Assembly (NCBI RefSeq): GCF_010686765.1
Contig: NZ_JAAGWF010000009.1
Span: forward strand, 291,719-355,718
DNA: 64,000 nt
Direction: 5' to 3'
Source: Geodermatophilus sabuli
GTDB lineage: Bacteria > Actinomycetota > Actinomycetes > Mycobacteriales > Geodermatophilaceae
Part shown: positions 27,535 through 35,523 of the stretch, piece by piece
Layout: every line of letters begins with the position of its first letter
Position numbering within the stretch: the first letter of the stretch is position 1
The notes under the pieces: generated by a model
Database searches by the model: none
What the model was told of the DNA's origin: nothing
The model's input: only the letters and a program-made list of their open reading frames with translations
Program-made: the position numbers and the translations under genes

Positions 27535-28317
27535 ATGCCCGGCCCCAGCCCCCATCTTCCGTCCGGTCCCCGCACCCTGCCCGGCGAGGGCCGCACCGCC
27601 GTGGTCACCGGCGCCTCGAGCGGCATCGGCGCGGCCACCGCCACCCGGCTGGCCGCCGAGGGCTTCGACGTCGTCCTCGGTGCCCGCCGCCTGGACCGCC
27701 TGACGACCCTCGCCGACTCGATCGGCGCGCGGGCCCTGCCACTGGACGTCACGGACGAGGCCTCCGTGGCCGCCTTCACCGGCGCCCTGGACCGGGTGGA
27801 CGTGCTGGTCAACAACGCCGGCGGCGCCTTCGACGCCCGCCCGGTGGCCGAGGCCGACCTGGACTCGTGGGCACGGACCTACGAGGTGAACGTGCTCGGC
27901 ACCGTCCGGCTGACGGCGGCGCTGCTGCCGGCCCTGCGCGCATCCGGCGCCGGCGACGTGCTGTTCGTCGGGTCGACCGCGGGGCTGGTCAGCTACGAGG
28001 GCGGCGCCTCGTACACGGCGGCCAAGCACGGGGTCCACACGCTCGCCGAGACCCTGCGGCTGGAGCTGGTGGGTGAGCCGGTGCGGGTGATCGAGATCGC
28101 ACCGGGGATGGTGCGCACCGACGAGTTCTCGCTCAACCGGCTGGGCTCGGCCGAGGCCGCGGACGCCGTCTACCGGGGGGTGCGCGAGCCGCTGGTGGCC
28201 GAGGACGTCGCGGACTGCATCGCCTGGGCGCTCACCCGCCCGCACCACGTCAACGTCGACCTGCTCGTCGTCCGCCCGCGCGCGCAGGCCGCCCAGCACA
28301 AGGTGCACCGCGAGTAG
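27535..28317 (+). CDS. Short-chain dehydrogenase/reductase (Rv0484c-like)
   Basis: 260 residues, classical SDR: cofactor loop [26 protein letters not shown], catalytic Ser in LFVGSTAG and the Y-x3-K pair in [20 protein letters not shown]. The Arg after the cofactor loop (GARRLDRL) suggests NADP preference. The substrate is unknown. It is divergent from mshA, and the same gene sits near mshA in mycobacteria. Confidence 0.93.
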   Translation: MPGPSPHLPSGPRTLPGEGRTAVVTGASSGIGAATATRLAAEGFDVVLGARRLDRLTTLADSIGARALPLDVTDEASVAAFTGALDRVDVLVNNAGGAFDARPVAEADLDSWARTYEVNVLGTVRLTAALLPALRASGAGDVLFVGSTAGLVSYEGGASYTAAKHGVHTLAETLRLELVGEPVRVIEIAPGMVRTDEFSLNRLGSAEAADAVYRGVREPLVAEDVADCIAWALTRPHHVNVDLLVVRPRAQAAQHKVHRE

Positions 28318-28365
28318 GCCGCCCGGGGGTGTCCGGACGGGCGGCCAGCCTGCCGCCGTGCCGGA

Positions 28366-28762
28366 GCAGGTGCCCCCTTCCTGATGTCCACGGGCGACGC
28401 CGAGCGGGCGATGGAGCTCTGCACGTCGCTGTTCGACGACGCGCGCATCATCGCCCTCACCCGCTGGGGAGCCGGGGGCAGGGCGCGGAGGGGACGGTGG
28501 AGCAGGCCACCTCCTCGATCGCCGGTCAGGTCTTCCGCTGCTCCGACAGCCCCCAGTTCATGCCGTCACCGTCACGCCGTCGTTCTCGATCTTCGTCGAC
28601 GTCGCATCGGCCGAGGAGCTCGACCGGCTGTTTCGCGGGCCTCTCCGACGGTGGTGTCCTGATGCCGCTGGGCGACCACGGCTTCAGCCGCCGCTTCGGC
28701 TGGGTGGACGACCGCTTCGGCGTCTCCTGGCAGAACCTCCCCGGCGCGAGGAGGTGCCGTGA
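28366..28762 (+). pseudogene. Broken VOC-family (PhnB-like) gene
   Basis: Coding similarity continues across three frames. PFLMSTGDAERAMELCTSLF and ARIIALTRWGAGG are in frame 1 to about 28,480. EGTVEQATSSIAGQVFRCSDSP then follows in another frame. VTVTPSFSIFVDVASAEELDRLF comes from the third frame at 28,562-28,632. GLSDGGVLMPLGDHGFSRRFGWVDDRFGVSW returns to the second. Together they make a normal-length PhnB/glyoxalase-like protein interrupted by at least three frameshifts. It is a recently decayed gene, or several sequencing errors, which is less likely. Confidence 0.85.
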
Positions 28763-29770
28763 TCAGGGACGGACGGCGGTCGGTTCGCGGTCGAGGGTGA
28801 CGCCGAAGCGATCCCGCACGGTGGCCACGACCGCGTCGGCGAAGGCGAGCAGCTCGGCGGCGGTGGCGCCGTCCTCGGTGGTCAGCGCGAGGCTGTGCCG
28901 GGAGGAGGTGCCGACCCGGCCCCGCCGGGTGCCCCGGCCGAACCCGGCCGACTGGACCAGCCAGGCGGCGCTGAGCTTGACCCGCCCCTCGCCGGCCGGC
29001 CAGCTGGGGCAGCCCTCGACGGTCTGCTCCGCCGGCACGACGGGGTTGGTGAAGAAGGACCCGGCGCTGCGGCTGTCGGGATCGGCCGGGTCCCAGACCA
29101 TGCCCTTGCCCCGCCGCAGCTGCAGCACCGCGGCGCGGACGTCGGCCAGTGGCACCGTCGCGCCGAGCTCCACGCCCAGGGTGCGGGCCAGCTCCGCGTA
29201 CCGGACCGGCCGGGAGCGGTCCCCGGGCGTCAGCTCGAACGTGACGTCCAGGACGACGAACCGGCCGGGTTCGCGCTTGAGCCGGCTGTCCCGGTAGGCG
29301 AAGCCGCACTCGGCCGGGGTGAGCGTCCGCTCGGACTTCTCCGCGCGGTCGTACACCGAGACCGCGGTGATGACCTGCGCGACCTCCTGGCCGTAGGCCC
29401 CGACGTTCTGCACCGGTGTCGCGCCCGTCGAGCCGGGGATGCCCGACATCGCCTCCATGCCGGCCAACCGCTGCTCGACGGTGACCGCCACCAGGTCGTC
29501 CCAGGACTCGCCCGCCTGCACCCGCAGCTGCCCGCCGTCGCGCTCGATCCCCCGGGACCGGACGGCGACGACGTCCCCGGGCCAGCCGTCGTCCGGTGCG
29601 ATCAGGTTCGACCCCCCGCCGAGGACCAGCAGCGGCCGGCCGGCCTCGTCGGCCTCCCGGACGGCGTCAACCAGTTCCCGGGCGTCGGTGACCTCGACCA
29701 GCCGATCGACGGGACCACCCACCGCCAGCGTCGTCAGCTCCGCGAGGCGGGCGTTCCGTCGGACCTGCAC
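28763..29770 (-). CDS. murB: UDP-N-acetylenolpyruvoylglucosamine reductase
   Basis: 335 residues. FAD-binding segments LLVLGGGSNLIAPDDG and GIPGSTGATPVQNVGAYGQEV, the catalytic YRDSRLK region and Ser in DSRSAGSFFTNPVV, and LSAAWLVQSAGFGRGTRRGRVGTSSRHSLAL near the end. It reduces UDP-GlcNAc-enolpyruvate to UDP-MurNAc with NADPH, feeding the MurD2 step encoded at 40.7 kb. GTG 29770 has GGAGG just upstream, and a TAGCGT hexamer is also close. Confidence 0.95.
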   Translation of the reverse strand: MQVRRNARLAELTTLAVGGPVDRLVEVTDARELVDAVREADEAGRPLLVLGGGSNLIAPDDGWPGDVVAVRSRGIERDGGQLRVQAGESWDDLVAVTVEQRLAGMEAMSGIPGSTGATPVQNVGAYGQEVAQVITAVSVYDRAEKSERTLTPAECGFAYRDSRLKREPGRFVVLDVTFELTPGDRSRPVRYAELARTLGVELGATVPLADVRAAVLQLRRGKGMVWDPADPDSRSAGSFFTNPVVPAEQTVEGCPSWPAGEGRVKLSAAWLVQSAGFGRGTRRGRVGTSSRHSLALTTEDGATAAELLAFADAVVATVRDRFGVTLDREPTAVRP

Positions 29771-29803
29771 CCCTCCACGCTAACCGCGGCTAGGCTCCCG
29801 GCC

Positions 29804-30709
29804 GTGGAAGGACCCCGTCCTGCCCGCCCGTCGCCGGCTCAGGGTGGTGCCCTGGACGGGGCCGCGGCAGGTGACCACAAGCGCCGGGCCACCTTCGCCC
29901 CCAGGAAGCCGCCCCGACTGGCCGCCGGGCGGGCGCGGGCGCTGGGCCTGCCCACCCGCGGCACGACGAACGCCAACCGGCTGCGCCGGATCGACCGCTG
30001 GCTGCTGGCCACCCAGGTCCCCCGGCTGCGCGACGCCGTCCGGCCGCTCGTCGTGGACCTGGGGTACGGCTCCTCCGCGGTGACCACGCTGGAGCTCGCC
30101 GACCGCCTGGGACCGGAGGTGCACGGGCTGGAGGTCGTCGGCCTGGAGATCGACCCCGAGCGGGTGGCCGCCGTCGCCGCCGACCGGGACCCGCCTCGGG
30201 TGGACTTCCGGCTCGGCGGCTTCGAGCTGGCCGGGCTGCGCCCCGTCCTGGTGCGGGCGTTCAACGTGCTGCGCCAGTACGACGAGCAGTCCGCGACCCG
30301 GGCCTGGGAGACCATGTGCGCCGGGCTGGGCCCGGGCGGGCTGCTGGTCGAGGGCACCTGTGACGAGTGGGGACGGCGGGCGACCTGGGTGGCCCTGGAC
30401 GCCGACGGTCCGCTGACCCTGACGCTGTCGGCGCGGGTGGCCGACCTCGACAAGCCCTCCGACCTGGCCGAGCGGCTGCCCAAGGCCCTCATCCACCACA
30501 ACCTGCCCGGCCGGCCGGTGCACGAGTTCCTGCGGGCCCTCGACGCGGCCTGGGCGACCGCGGCCGGGCTGTCCACCTTCGGCCCGCGGCAACGGTGGAC
30601 CGCCGCCGTGCAGGCCCTGGCCGACGCGGGCTGGCCGCTGGTCGGGTCCACCCGGCGCTGGCGGCAGGGCGAGCTCACCGTCCGCTGGTCGGCGGTCGCG
30701 CCGGACTGA
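29804..30709 (+). CDS. Class I SAM-dependent methyltransferase-like protein
   Basis: 301 residues. A Pro/Ala-rich N-terminus of about 60 residues precedes a Rossmann methyltransferase core: motif I as LVVDLGYGSSAVTTLELADRL and an acidic strand end in VVGLEIDPERVAAV. The later part is not typical of a named family. The substrate is unknown. TAGGCT (29791-29796) lies seven bases before GTG 29804, so the message is probably leaderless and divergent from murB. Confidence 0.8.
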   Translation: MEGPRPARPSPAQGGALDGAAAGDHKRRATFAPRKPPRLAAGRARALGLPTRGTTNANRLRRIDRWLLATQVPRLRDAVRPLVVDLGYGSSAVTTLELADRLGPEVHGLEVVGLEIDPERVAAVAADRDPPRVDFRLGGFELAGLRPVLVRAFNVLRQYDEQSATRAWETMCAGLGPGGLLVEGTCDEWGRRATWVALDADGPLTLTLSARVADLDKPSDLAERLPKALIHHNLPGRPVHEFLRALDAAWATAAGLSTFGPRQRWTAAVQALADAGWPLVGSTRRWRQGELTVRWSAVAPD

Positions 30710-30805
30710 GCTCGGGCGGCCGCCACGCGCCCGTCTCCCCCGGTGGCCGCCCGCCCTGGCGGAGGGGCGGCCGGCCTGACCACGCCGTCGGGCACGATGG
30801 GCGGC

Positions 30806-31564
30806 ATGACACCGCCGGCCGGGAACGCTCTGCGGCAGCGGTGCCTCGAGGCCGTCGCCGAGGAGGGCCGGCGGGTCCGGGTGCTGGTCGAGGACGTCGA
30901 GGCCGGGCGGACGGACGCGCACTGGGGCACGCCGGTGCCGTGGGTGCCCGCCTGGACCGTCCGCGACCTCGTCGGCCACCTGGGCGCCGTGCACCGGTGG
31001 GCCACCGCCATCGTGCGGGCCGGGTCCACCCGACAGCCCGCGGCACCCCCCCGCCCTCCGGAGGACGGGCTGGCCGACTGGTACGCCGCCGGTCTCGCCG
31101 ACCTGGTGACCGCCCTGCGCGACACCCCCGCCGATGCCGCGGCCTGGCACATGAGCCCGACCGCGGAGAAGACGGCCGCATCCTGGGTCCGGCGCCAGGC
31201 GCACGAACTGACCGTGCACCGGATGGACCTCGAGGTCGCTGCCGGCGTCCCCGTCTCCGGCGTCGACCCCGCCCTGGCCGAGGACGGCGTCGACGAGGTG
31301 CTCCGGGTCGTCGTCCCCCGCTGGGCGCACACCGAGCCGCTGCGGACCGCCACCGCGACCGTCGCCGTGCGCAGCGTGGACAGCGGCCGCGCGTGGCTGG
31401 TCCGCGTGACCGACGGTGGGGTCGAGGTCCGGAACGCCGACGCACCCGCCGATGCCCGGCTCGAGGGGCCGGCCGACGCCCTCCTCCGCCGGCTCTGGGG
31501 CCGCCCGGCGGAGGTCGTCCTCACCGGCGACCCGGCCGCCGAGTCCCTCCTGCGCGGCCGGTGA
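30806..31564 (+). CDS. Mycothiol-dependent maleylpyruvate isomerase-family protein
   Basis: 252 residues of the MDMPI/DinB-like fold: WTVRDLVGHLGAVHRWATAIV at the N-terminus and the late zinc-ligand helix WVRRQAHELTVHRMDLE (His-Glu-x3-His pattern), plus a C-terminal MDMPI_C-type domain. Proteins of this family use mycothiol as cofactor; the exact reaction is unknown. It fits a genome that makes mycothiol (mshA and mshD are in this window). A second in-frame ATG lies nine bases upstream. The next gene overlaps it by GTGA. Confidence 0.87.
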   Translation: MTPPAGNALRQRCLEAVAEEGRRVRVLVEDVEAGRTDAHWGTPVPWVPAWTVRDLVGHLGAVHRWATAIVRAGSTRQPAAPPRPPEDGLADWYAAGLADLVTALRDTPADAAAWHMSPTAEKTAASWVRRQAHELTVHRMDLEVAAGVPVSGVDPALAEDGVDEVLRVVVPRWAHTEPLRTATATVAVRSVDSGRAWLVRVTDGGVEVRNADAPADARLEGPADALLRRLWGRPAEVVLTGDPAAESLLRGR

Positions 31565-32421
31565 ACCGGCGCGCTGCCCCCGGCGTGGTCCCTCCGGGCC
31601 CCACGCCCGTGGCCGGCGGTACCGCCGAGCTGCTCGGGGACGCCGACCGGGACGGCTCGTGGGTGCTGCTGGTGGACGGGACGCCGCAGTCGCACGTCGA
31701 CCTCGACGACCCGGCGCACCTGGAGTTCGAGTACGTGCGCCGGATCGGGCACGTCCTCGACCTGGCCGCCGGGGAGGGCGCGCCGCTCGACGTCGTCCAC
31801 CTGGGCGGCGGGGCGCTCACCCTCCCCCGCTACGTCGCGGTCACCCGGCCGGGATCGCGGCAACGGGTGGTGGAGATCGACGAGCCGCTGACCGACCTGG
31901 TGCGCGCGCACCTGCCGCTCCCCCGCGGCGCCCGGGTGCGGGTCCGGGCCGCCGACGCCCGCGCCGGCCTGGAGGCGCTGGCGGCGGGGAGCGCCGACGT
32001 GGTGGTGAGCGACGTCTTCGCCGGGGCACGCACCCCGGCGCACCTGACCAGCGTGGAGTACGCCCAGCAGGCACGGCGGGTGCTGCGCCCCGGCGGGACC
32101 TACGCGGCCAACGTCGCCGACGGCCCGCCGCTGCGCTTCGCCCGCGCCCAGGTCGCCACGCTGCGGGCGGTGTTCGCGCACGTGTGCCTGCTCGCCGAGC
32201 CCGGGACCCTGCGCGGCCGCCGGTTCGGCAACCTGGTCGCGGTGGCCTCGGACGCCGAGCTGCCGCTCCCCGGCCTGGTGCGCCGCTGCGCCGGGGACCC
32301 GATGCCCAGCCGGGTGGTGGCCGGCGCCGACCTGGAGCGTTTCGCCGGGACCGCCCAGCCGGTGCACGACGTCGAGGCGGTGGCCTCACCGGAGCCCCCG
32401 GACGGCGTCTTCAGCCGGTGA
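31561..32421 (+). CDS. Spermidine synthase-like methyltransferase-fold protein
   Basis: 286 residues with the spermidine-synthase Rossmann core: LDVVHLGGGALTLPRYVAV (motif I), RVVEIDEPLTDLVRAH, VRAADARAGLEALAAGSADVVVSDVFAGARTPAHL. The aminopropyl-acceptor gatekeeper residues are not clear, so it need not make polyamines; actinobacterial genomes carry many such orphan homologues. Start GTG 31561 overlaps the MDMPI stop by four bases, so the two are cotranslated. Confidence 0.83.
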   Translation: MNRRAAPGVVPPGPTPVAGGTAELLGDADRDGSWVLLVDGTPQSHVDLDDPAHLEFEYVRRIGHVLDLAAGEGAPLDVVHLGGGALTLPRYVAVTRPGSRQRVVEIDEPLTDLVRAHLPLPRGARVRVRAADARAGLEALAAGSADVVVSDVFAGARTPAHLTSVEYAQQARRVLRPGGTYAANVADGPPLRFARAQVATLRAVFAHVCLLAEPGTLRGRRFGNLVAVASDAELPLPGLVRRCAGDPMPSRVVAGADLERFAGTAQPVHDVEAVASPEPPDGVFSR

Positions 32422-32452
32422 CGGGCGTCCGGCCGCCCGTAGGGTCGAGGCC

Positions 32453-32656
32453 ATGACCACACCTGCGCGCATGCCGTTGCGCCGCGACACCCAGCACAAG
32501 ATGATCGCCGGCGTCTGCTCGGGCATCGCCCGGCGCTACGGGCTGTCCACCGGCGGCCTGCGCCTGGCCTTCGTGCTCTCCTGCATCCTGCCCGGGCCGC
32601 AGTTCATCGCCTACCTGCTGCTGTGGGTGCTCGTCCCGGCCGACGACCGCCGGTGA
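32453..32656 (+). CDS. PspC-domain membrane protein
   Basis: 67 residues, almost exactly one PspC domain: RMPLRRDTQHKMIAGVCSGI, then ARRYGLSTGGLRLAF and a hydrophobic helix ending LLWVLVPADDRR. PspC proteins are inner-membrane components of envelope-stress systems, but no pspA-like gene is adjacent. TAGGGT (32440-32445) is seven bases before ATG 32453, giving a leaderless transcript. Confidence 0.93.
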   Translation: MTTPARMPLRRDTQHKMIAGVCSGIARRYGLSTGGLRLAFVLSCILPGPQFIAYLLLWVLVPADDRR

Positions 32657-32675
32657 GCGGTCCGCCCGGGACGGG

Positions 32676-32963
32676 TCACCAGCCGGTGCCGCCCCGGCGC
32701 AGCCCGCGCACCGCGGGCCGGACGTCGACCAGGTAGACGACGGCCGCGATGATCGCCGGCAGCCCGAGGAAGCTCATCGGGCCCTGCAGGAAGACGACCA
32801 CCACGGCGAGTCCGGTGATGGCGGCCCAGGCCGGCTTGGTGAGCTTCCCCGCCGCGACGTAGCCGCTCGCCGGCCGGATGAGGGCGTCCACGAGGGCGTA
32901 GGCGGTCAGCGCCAGGGCGCCGTAGTAGAGCCCCACGTAGACGACCCCGTCGAAGGACAGCAT
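32676..32963 (-). CDS. DUF2516 membrane protein (Rv0476-like)
   Basis: 95 residues with about three membrane helices (VYVGLYYGALALTAYALVDA, AAITGLAVVVVFLQGPM, LPAIIAAVVYLVDVRPAV), matching DUF2516. Function unknown. In M. tuberculosis Rv0476 lies just beyond hbhA, as here. ATG 32963 is chosen over upstream codons because TACCCT (32970-32975, minus strand) is six bases away. Confidence 0.88.
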   Translation of the reverse strand: MLSFDGVVYVGLYYGALALTAYALVDALIRPASGYVAAGKLTKPAWAAITGLAVVVVFLQGPMSFLGLPAIIAAVVYLVDVRPAVRGLRRGGTGW

Positions 32964-33021
32964 GTCCGCAGGGTACCCGCCGGCGAGCACACGGACGGGT
33001 GACGCGCAAGCGCGGACAGCA

Positions 33022-33058
33022 CAGGGCCCCGGAGCGCAGGTGCAGCTCCGGGGCCCTG
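33022..33058 (-). terminator. 14-bp hairpin downstream of hbhA
   Basis: 33022-33035 pairs perfectly with 33045-33058 around a nine-base loop. It is in the intergenic space between hbhA and the DUF2516 gene and is GC-only at its core. It probably ends hbhA transcription together with the hairpin next to the gene. Confidence 0.6.
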
Positions 33059-33103
33059 AGATCGTGGCCCGTTCCCGGGCGGCCCCTCCAGAGAGGAGGG
33101 TGG

Positions 33104-33123
33104 CCCCCTCCGGGAGGAGGGGG
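33104..33123 (-). terminator. Hairpin immediately after hbhA stop
   Basis: CCCCCTCC pairs with GGAGGGGG around a four-base loop. On the minus strand it directly follows TGACGAAGGA, which contains the hbhA stop codon; the same arrangement recurs at other gene ends in the window. Confidence 0.65.
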
Positions 33124-33130
33124 TCCTTCG

Positions 33131-33904
33131 TCAGTCGGTGCTCTTGGCGGGCACGACCGTCGGGTCGGTGCGCTTGGCCGTCTTGGCGCGGGTCACGCGG
33201 GCCGAGGCCTTGGCGGGAGCGCCGGTGCGGGCGGCCGAGCTCTTCTTGGCGGGCTTGGCCGGCGCCGCGGCGTCGGCCTCGGCGATGGTGGCCTTGGCCG
33301 AGTCGGCAGCCTCGTGCGTGGCCTCCTCGGCGGACTCGATGACCTTCTCGGCCTTCGCCGCGGTCTTCTGCGCGATGGAGGTCACCTCGTTCGAGGCCTC
33401 CGCGACGGTCTCGGCGGTCTCCTCGAGGACGTCCTCGAGACGGTCCTCGACGGCGTCCACGGCGCGCTCCGCGCGGCTGACGACCTTGCGGAAGCCCGGC
33501 TGGCGACGCAGCTCCTCGACGACCTGACCGCCGCGGACGGCGAGGGTCTCGATGGTGGCCACGGCCTGGGTGCGCGCGGTGCTGACCAGCCCGGTGACGG
33601 CGTCCTTGACCGCCTCGGGGCGGACGGCGGAGGCGAGCTGCTCGGCCGAGGTGCGAGCGGTCTGCACGGCACCGCGGGCGCGGCCGGCGGCCTCCTCGGC
33701 GCGGGTGCGGGCCTCCTTGGTGGCCAGGTCGATCTGGACCTGCGCCTCGCCGGGGAGGGCCTCGGCGCGCGAGCGCAGGGTGCCGACGACGGCGCGGGCG
33801 CGCTCGACAGCCAGGTCACCGGCGCCGACGGCGGCCAGCAGGACGGTCTTGTTCTGGACGGCGACGGTCTCGCCGTACTTCTTGAGGGTCTCGGTGGCGG
33901 TCAT
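33131..33904 (-). CDS. hbhA: Heparin-binding hemagglutinin-like protein
   Basis: 257 residues. A long coiled-coil/helical N-terminal part (residues about 1-190; TATETLKKYGETVAVQNKTV through DRLEDVLEETAETVAEASNE) is followed by a Lys/Ala/Pro-rich tail (AAPAKPAKKSSAARTG, ASARVTRAKTAKR). In mycobacteria HbhA is a surface adhesin and lipid-droplet-associated protein whose basic tail binds heparan sulfate; in a free-living actinobacterium it more likely has an envelope or lipid role. It overlaps the regulator gene by ATGA and is cotranscribed with it. Confidence 0.85.
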   Translation of the reverse strand: MTATETLKKYGETVAVQNKTVLLAAVGAGDLAVERARAVVGTLRSRAEALPGEAQVQIDLATKEARTRAEEAAGRARGAVQTARTSAEQLASAVRPEAVKDAVTGLVSTARTQAVATIETLAVRGGQVVEELRRQPGFRKVVSRAERAVDAVEDRLEDVLEETAETVAEASNEVTSIAQKTAAKAEKVIESAEEATHEAADSAKATIAEADAAAPAKPAKKSSAARTGAPAKASARVTRAKTAKRTDPTVVPAKSTD

Positions 33905-34416
33905 GCCGACTCCTTCGTCGAGGTGCTGGGGGTGGGGGTCTCGGGTGCGGTCGGTGCAGGTGGCCGGCTCGCGGCGTGCTCACGGACGTAGGTCTCGTAG
34001 AGCTCGATCAGGACGGCCTTGTGCCGCTCCGACAGCGAGTCGTCGCCGCGGATGGCCGCCACCGTGTCGGGGTTGCCGGCCCGGCGGTCGAGGATGCCGG
34101 CCTGCTCGTAGAGCGTCTCGGCCGAGATCTTCAGGCCGCGGGCGATGGCGGCCAGGATCTCCGCCGAGGGCTTGCGCAGCCCGCGCTCCACCTGGGAGAG
34201 GTAGGGGTTGCTGACCCCGGCGCTGCGGGCGAGCTCCCGCAGGGACACCCGCGCGGCACTGCGCTGCTCCCGGATGAAGTCACCGACCTGCGAGCTCACC
34301 GCCGAGACGTTCGACCGCTCACCGGCGACCGTCTCCGCAACGCTGCCCGCGAGCTGGTCCACCTTCTCGCGGACGGTGGTCACCTGCTCACGGACGAACT
34401 CGCCTGGTTTCTGCAC
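33901..34416 (-). CDS. XRE-family regulator upstream of hbhA (Rv0474-like)
   Basis: 171 residues. The HTH_3 domain is clear: IREQRSAARVSLRELARSAG, VSNPYLSQVERGLRKPSAEILAAIARGLKIS. A short coiled N-terminal arm and a helical C-terminal segment (SERHKAVLIELYETYVREH) flank it. The M. tuberculosis homologue Rv0474 has the same place before hbhA. GTG 34416 is chosen because the promoter TTGCAG-17 bp-TAGCGT ends seven bases before it. The long inverted repeat over this promoter suggests autoregulation. Confidence 0.9.
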   Translation of the reverse strand: MQKPGEFVREQVTTVREKVDQLAGSVAETVAGERSNVSAVSSQVGDFIREQRSAARVSLRELARSAGVSNPYLSQVERGLRKPSAEILAAIARGLKISAETLYEQAGILDRRAGNPDTVAAIRGDDSLSERHKAVLIELYETYVREHAASRPPAPTAPETPTPSTSTKESA

Positions 34417-34423
34417 GTCGACG

Positions 34424-34471
34424 ACGCTATCCGCGAGTGCTAGCTGCTGCAAGCGTTGAAGCTAGCACTCG
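34424..34471 (-). promoter_or_regulatory. Promoter and inverted-repeat operator of the XRE-hbhA operon
   Basis: Minus-strand -35 TTGCAG (34452-34447) and -10 TAGCGT (34429-34424) are 17 bp apart. An 11-bp perfect inverted repeat, CGAGTGCTAGC (34434-34444) and GCTAGCACTCG (34461-34471) separated by 16 bp, puts one arm between -35 and -10 and the other just upstream of -35. A protein bound there would block RNA polymerase; the XRE regulator itself is the natural candidate. Confidence 0.65.
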
Positions 34472-34503
34472 GCGGTGAACCTCCTCACACCGGTCCGGTC
34501 GGC

Positions 34504-35523
34504 TCAACCCCGCAGGCCGGCGGCCGAGCGGACCTCACCCACCACGCCGTCCCCGCCGGAGACCGGCAGGACCGACCAGGCCCGCAGCTGCTCCTCGGGG
34601 ACGCCGAGCCGGACCAGCCCGGCACACAGCGCCGGCGTCCGGCCGCGGTCGCCGCCGTCGTCGAGCTTCAGGGCCACCGCCCCCCGACCGGGCAGCGCGG
34701 CCACGTGCACGCCGTCGGCGCCGCCCTTGACCAGCAACCCGTCGACGGCCCCCATGAGGTCGGTGTCCTCGCGGCCGGTGCCGGCGACGAACCACGGGTG
34801 CGCCCGCATGGCGTCGGCGACGGCCCGCCCGGCCGTCCCCGCCGCCGCCTCGACCAGCGACGACACCCCGCGGGCCAGCCCGGTCAGCGGCAGCGCGTGC
34901 TGCGGCGCACCGCAGCCGTCGACCACCACCGCGGTCACCGGCGTGCCGGCGGCCTCGCCCAGCCGCGCCTCGATCGCCTGCTGCAGCGCGTGGTCGGGCG
35001 CCAGGTAGCCCTCCGTCGGCCAGCCGGCCGCCACGCAGGCGGCCAGCATCGCCGCGTGCTTGCCCGAGCAGTTCATGGCCAGCCGCTCCGGCGCCCGGCC
35101 GGTCGCCAGCCACTGCGCGCGGGTCCGCTCGTCCGAGGGCAGGGCCGGGGGGCACCCGAGGTCGTCGGGGCCGAGCCCGGCTCCGGTCAGGATCGCGGCG
35201 GCGAGCTCCCGGTGGGCGTCCTCCCCCGAGTGCGATCCGGCGCCGATCGCCAGCTGCTCGGCCGAGCCGGGCACCCAGCCGGCGGCCAGCAGTGCGGTGG
35301 CCTGCACCGGCTTGTTCGACGAGCGGGGCAGCACCGGCCGGTCGACGTCCCCCGCCGCGGAGACGACGCTGCCGTCGGGCCCGACGACGACGAGCGCTCC
35401 GCGGTGCACCGACTCGAGGAACCCGGAGCGCTCCACCTCCACCAGCACCGGGTTCTCCGGCCACGGTGACGAACTGGACCCGCGCCGAGCTGGCGAGGCG
35501 TGGGGGGAAGAGTGGTCCGTCAC
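34504..35523 (-). CDS. L-asparaginase II (Rhizobium etli type)
   Basis: 339 residues of the PF06089 family. The nucleophile motif S-x-x-K is in RSSNKPVQATALLAAGW (S68, K71). The Cys/Lys pair is in ERLAMNCSGKHAAMLAAC, and VVVDGCGAPQHALPLTGLA follows. It hydrolyses asparagine to aspartate and ammonia by a Ser/Lys mechanism unrelated to the E. coli enzyme. No signal peptide, so cytoplasmic. Its start overlaps the rsiG stop by four bases, making it the last gene of a five-gene operon. Confidence 0.92.
   Translation of the reverse strand: MTDHSSPHASPARRGSSSSPWPENPVLVEVERSGFLESVHRGALVVVGPDGSVVSAAGDVDRPVLPRSSNKPVQATALLAAGWVPGSAEQLAIGAGSHSGEDAHRELAAAILTGAGLGPDDLGCPPALPSDERTRAQWLATGRAPERLAMNCSGKHAAMLAACVAAGWPTEGYLAPDHALQQAIEARLGEAAGTPVTAVVVDGCGAPQHALPLTGLARGVSSLVEAAAGTAGRAVADAMRAHPWFVAGTGREDTDLMGAVDGLLVKGGADGVHVAALPGRGAVALKLDDGGDRGRTPALCAGLVRLGVPEEQLRAWSVLPVSGGDGVVGEVRSAAGLRG

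Noticed and set aside
27447..27815. Extended N-terminus of MshA up to 27,815
   Set aside because: The extra residues overlap the divergent SDR gene and are Arg/Ser-rich; GTG 27446 has a proper ribosome binding site and the family N-terminus follows it.
34434..34471. CIRCE element (HrcA site)
   Set aside because: CIRCE is TTAGCACTC-N9-GAGTGCTAA. Here the arms are in the opposite order and the spacer is 16 bp.
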